Assembly (NCBI GenBank): GCA_007127495.1
Contig: SKZG01000348.1
Location: 1 to 6,546 of the forward strand
Direction of reading: 5' to 3'
DNA length: 6,546 nucleotides
Source: Planctomycetales bacterium
Lineage (GTDB): Bacteria > Planctomycetota > Planctomycetia > Pirellulales > Thermoguttaceae
Positions 6,030 through 6,546 of this stretch are shown here, piece after piece. The notes under the pieces are model-generated. The model saw only the letters and a list, made by a program, of their open reading frames with translations, was not told where the DNA came from and did no database searches. The position numbers and the translations under genes are program-made. Numbering within the stretch: position 1 is the stretch's first letter; each line of letters opens with the position of its first letter.

Positions 6030-6546
6030 ATGTCTGCGATCGACCAGCTATTTACCGATCTTCGCACCGCCGGACGGAAGGCGTTCATGCCGTTCGTGAC
6101 GGCCGGCGATCCAGACCTCGCATTCACCGCCGACGTGCTGCGCACCTTGGTGCAGCATGGCAGCAGCCTTTGCGAGCTGGGCGTCCCCTACAGCGATCCG
6201 ATTGCCGATGGACCGGTCATCCAGGCTTCCTATACGCGGGCACTGGGGCAAGGATTCAAACTGAGCCATCTGTTTGACATGCTCGAACACCTGACACCGG
6301 TGCTTCCGGCGCCCGTGGTGACCATGGTCAGCTACGCCATCGTTTACCGCCGCGGGTTGGAGCGGTATGTGGGGGCGGCGCGAGCCGCCGGGGTGGCCGG
6401 CGTGATCGTGCCCGATCTGCCCGCCGACGAGTCGCGTGCCCTGTCCGACATTTGCCGCCGGGAAGACGTAAGCCTCATTCAACTCATTACGCCCAATACG
6501 CCACGAGACCGGGCGCTGAAAATTGCCGAGCAAACCACGGGCTTCA
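6030..6546 (+). CDS. trpA: Tryptophan synthase alpha subunit (3' end missing)
   Basis: TrpA cleaves indole-3-glycerol phosphate to indole and glyceraldehyde 3-phosphate and channels the indole to TrpB. The first 172 residues of a TIM barrel of about 265 are in the window and the frame is open at the right edge. Strand 1 reads KAFMPFVTAGDP (17-28). The signature CELGVPYSDPIADGPVIQ (48-65) places both catalytic acids, Glu49 and Asp60, at the classical positions. Later landmarks are VIVPDLP (125-131) and LITPNTPRDR (152-161). Tyr54 replaces the usual Phe of PFSDP, and SYAIVYRRG (101-109) replaces the proteobacterial TYYNPI stretch; both look like lineage variants, not damage. ATG 6030 follows the trpB stop by 4 bp and has a Shine-Dalgarno 12 nt upstream. 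Confidence 0.97.
   Translation, partial: MSAIDQLFTDLRTAGRKAFMPFVTAGDPDLAFTADVLRTLVQHGSSLCELGVPYSDPIADGPVIQASYTRALGQGFKLSHLFDMLEHLTPVLPAPVVTMVSYAIVYRRGLERYVGAARAAGVAGVIVPDLPADESRALSDICRREDVSLIQLITPNTPRDRALKIAEQTTGF

Noticed and set aside
1..6546. Mobile elements, CRISPR arrays, tRNA or rRNA genes, defence systems
   Set aside because: I saw no transposase motif, regularly spaced repeats, cloverleaf or ribosomal sequence, and none of the six genes belongs to a known defence family.

Overview
The window is GC-rich bacterial chromosomal DNA. It holds six protein genes, two of them cut by the window edges, and I see no RNA gene, insertion sequence, CRISPR array or phage gene. I infer a planctomycete, probably Pirellulales-like. 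The reasons are a secreted DUF1570-type gluzincin, a divergent PilZ protein, a secreted-looking protein ending in a carbohydrate-binding-like jelly roll, sparse Shine-Dalgarno signals, and TrpA wording (SYAIVYRRG, LITPNTP) unlike the proteobacterial form. The taxon is inferred from protein style, not from a marker gene.

Layout, left to right. Positions 1-843 (+) are the 3' part of a gene for a protein with a C-terminal CBM6/35-like beta-sandwich. Its end overlaps by 32 bp, tail to tail, a minus-strand gene (812-2509) for a CoA-disulfide/persulfide reductase fused to a rhodanese domain. Upstream of that on the minus strand is a textbook intrinsic terminator (2532-2566). It ends the preceding gene (2570-3988), which encodes an exported DUF1570/peptidase-MA-like zinc metalloprotein. 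Next comes a small PilZ-like gene (4029-4502, minus). A 326-bp AT-richer divergent region (4503-4828) separates it from trpB (4829-6025, +) and trpA (6030 to the window end, +).

How the genes work together: trpB and trpA form a tight operon, with a 4-bp gap and a Shine-Dalgarno for trpA inside the end of trpB. They encode the two subunits of tryptophan synthase, with all the catalytic residues that fall inside the window. The divergent region carries two back-to-back sigma70-like promoter candidates, one for pilZ and one for trpBA. The putative trpBA leader contains repeated complementary segments that can form alternative hairpins, but no Trp-codon leader peptide. The pilZ and DUF1570 genes may be co-transcribed up to the terminator. 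The reductase-rhodanese gene starts only 22 bp beyond that terminator, so its promoter is a puzzle.

Most of the window is ordinary housekeeping and accessory content. The points most worth a second look are the trpBA leader, the terminator placed against the reductase start, and the unusual rhodanese active loop.
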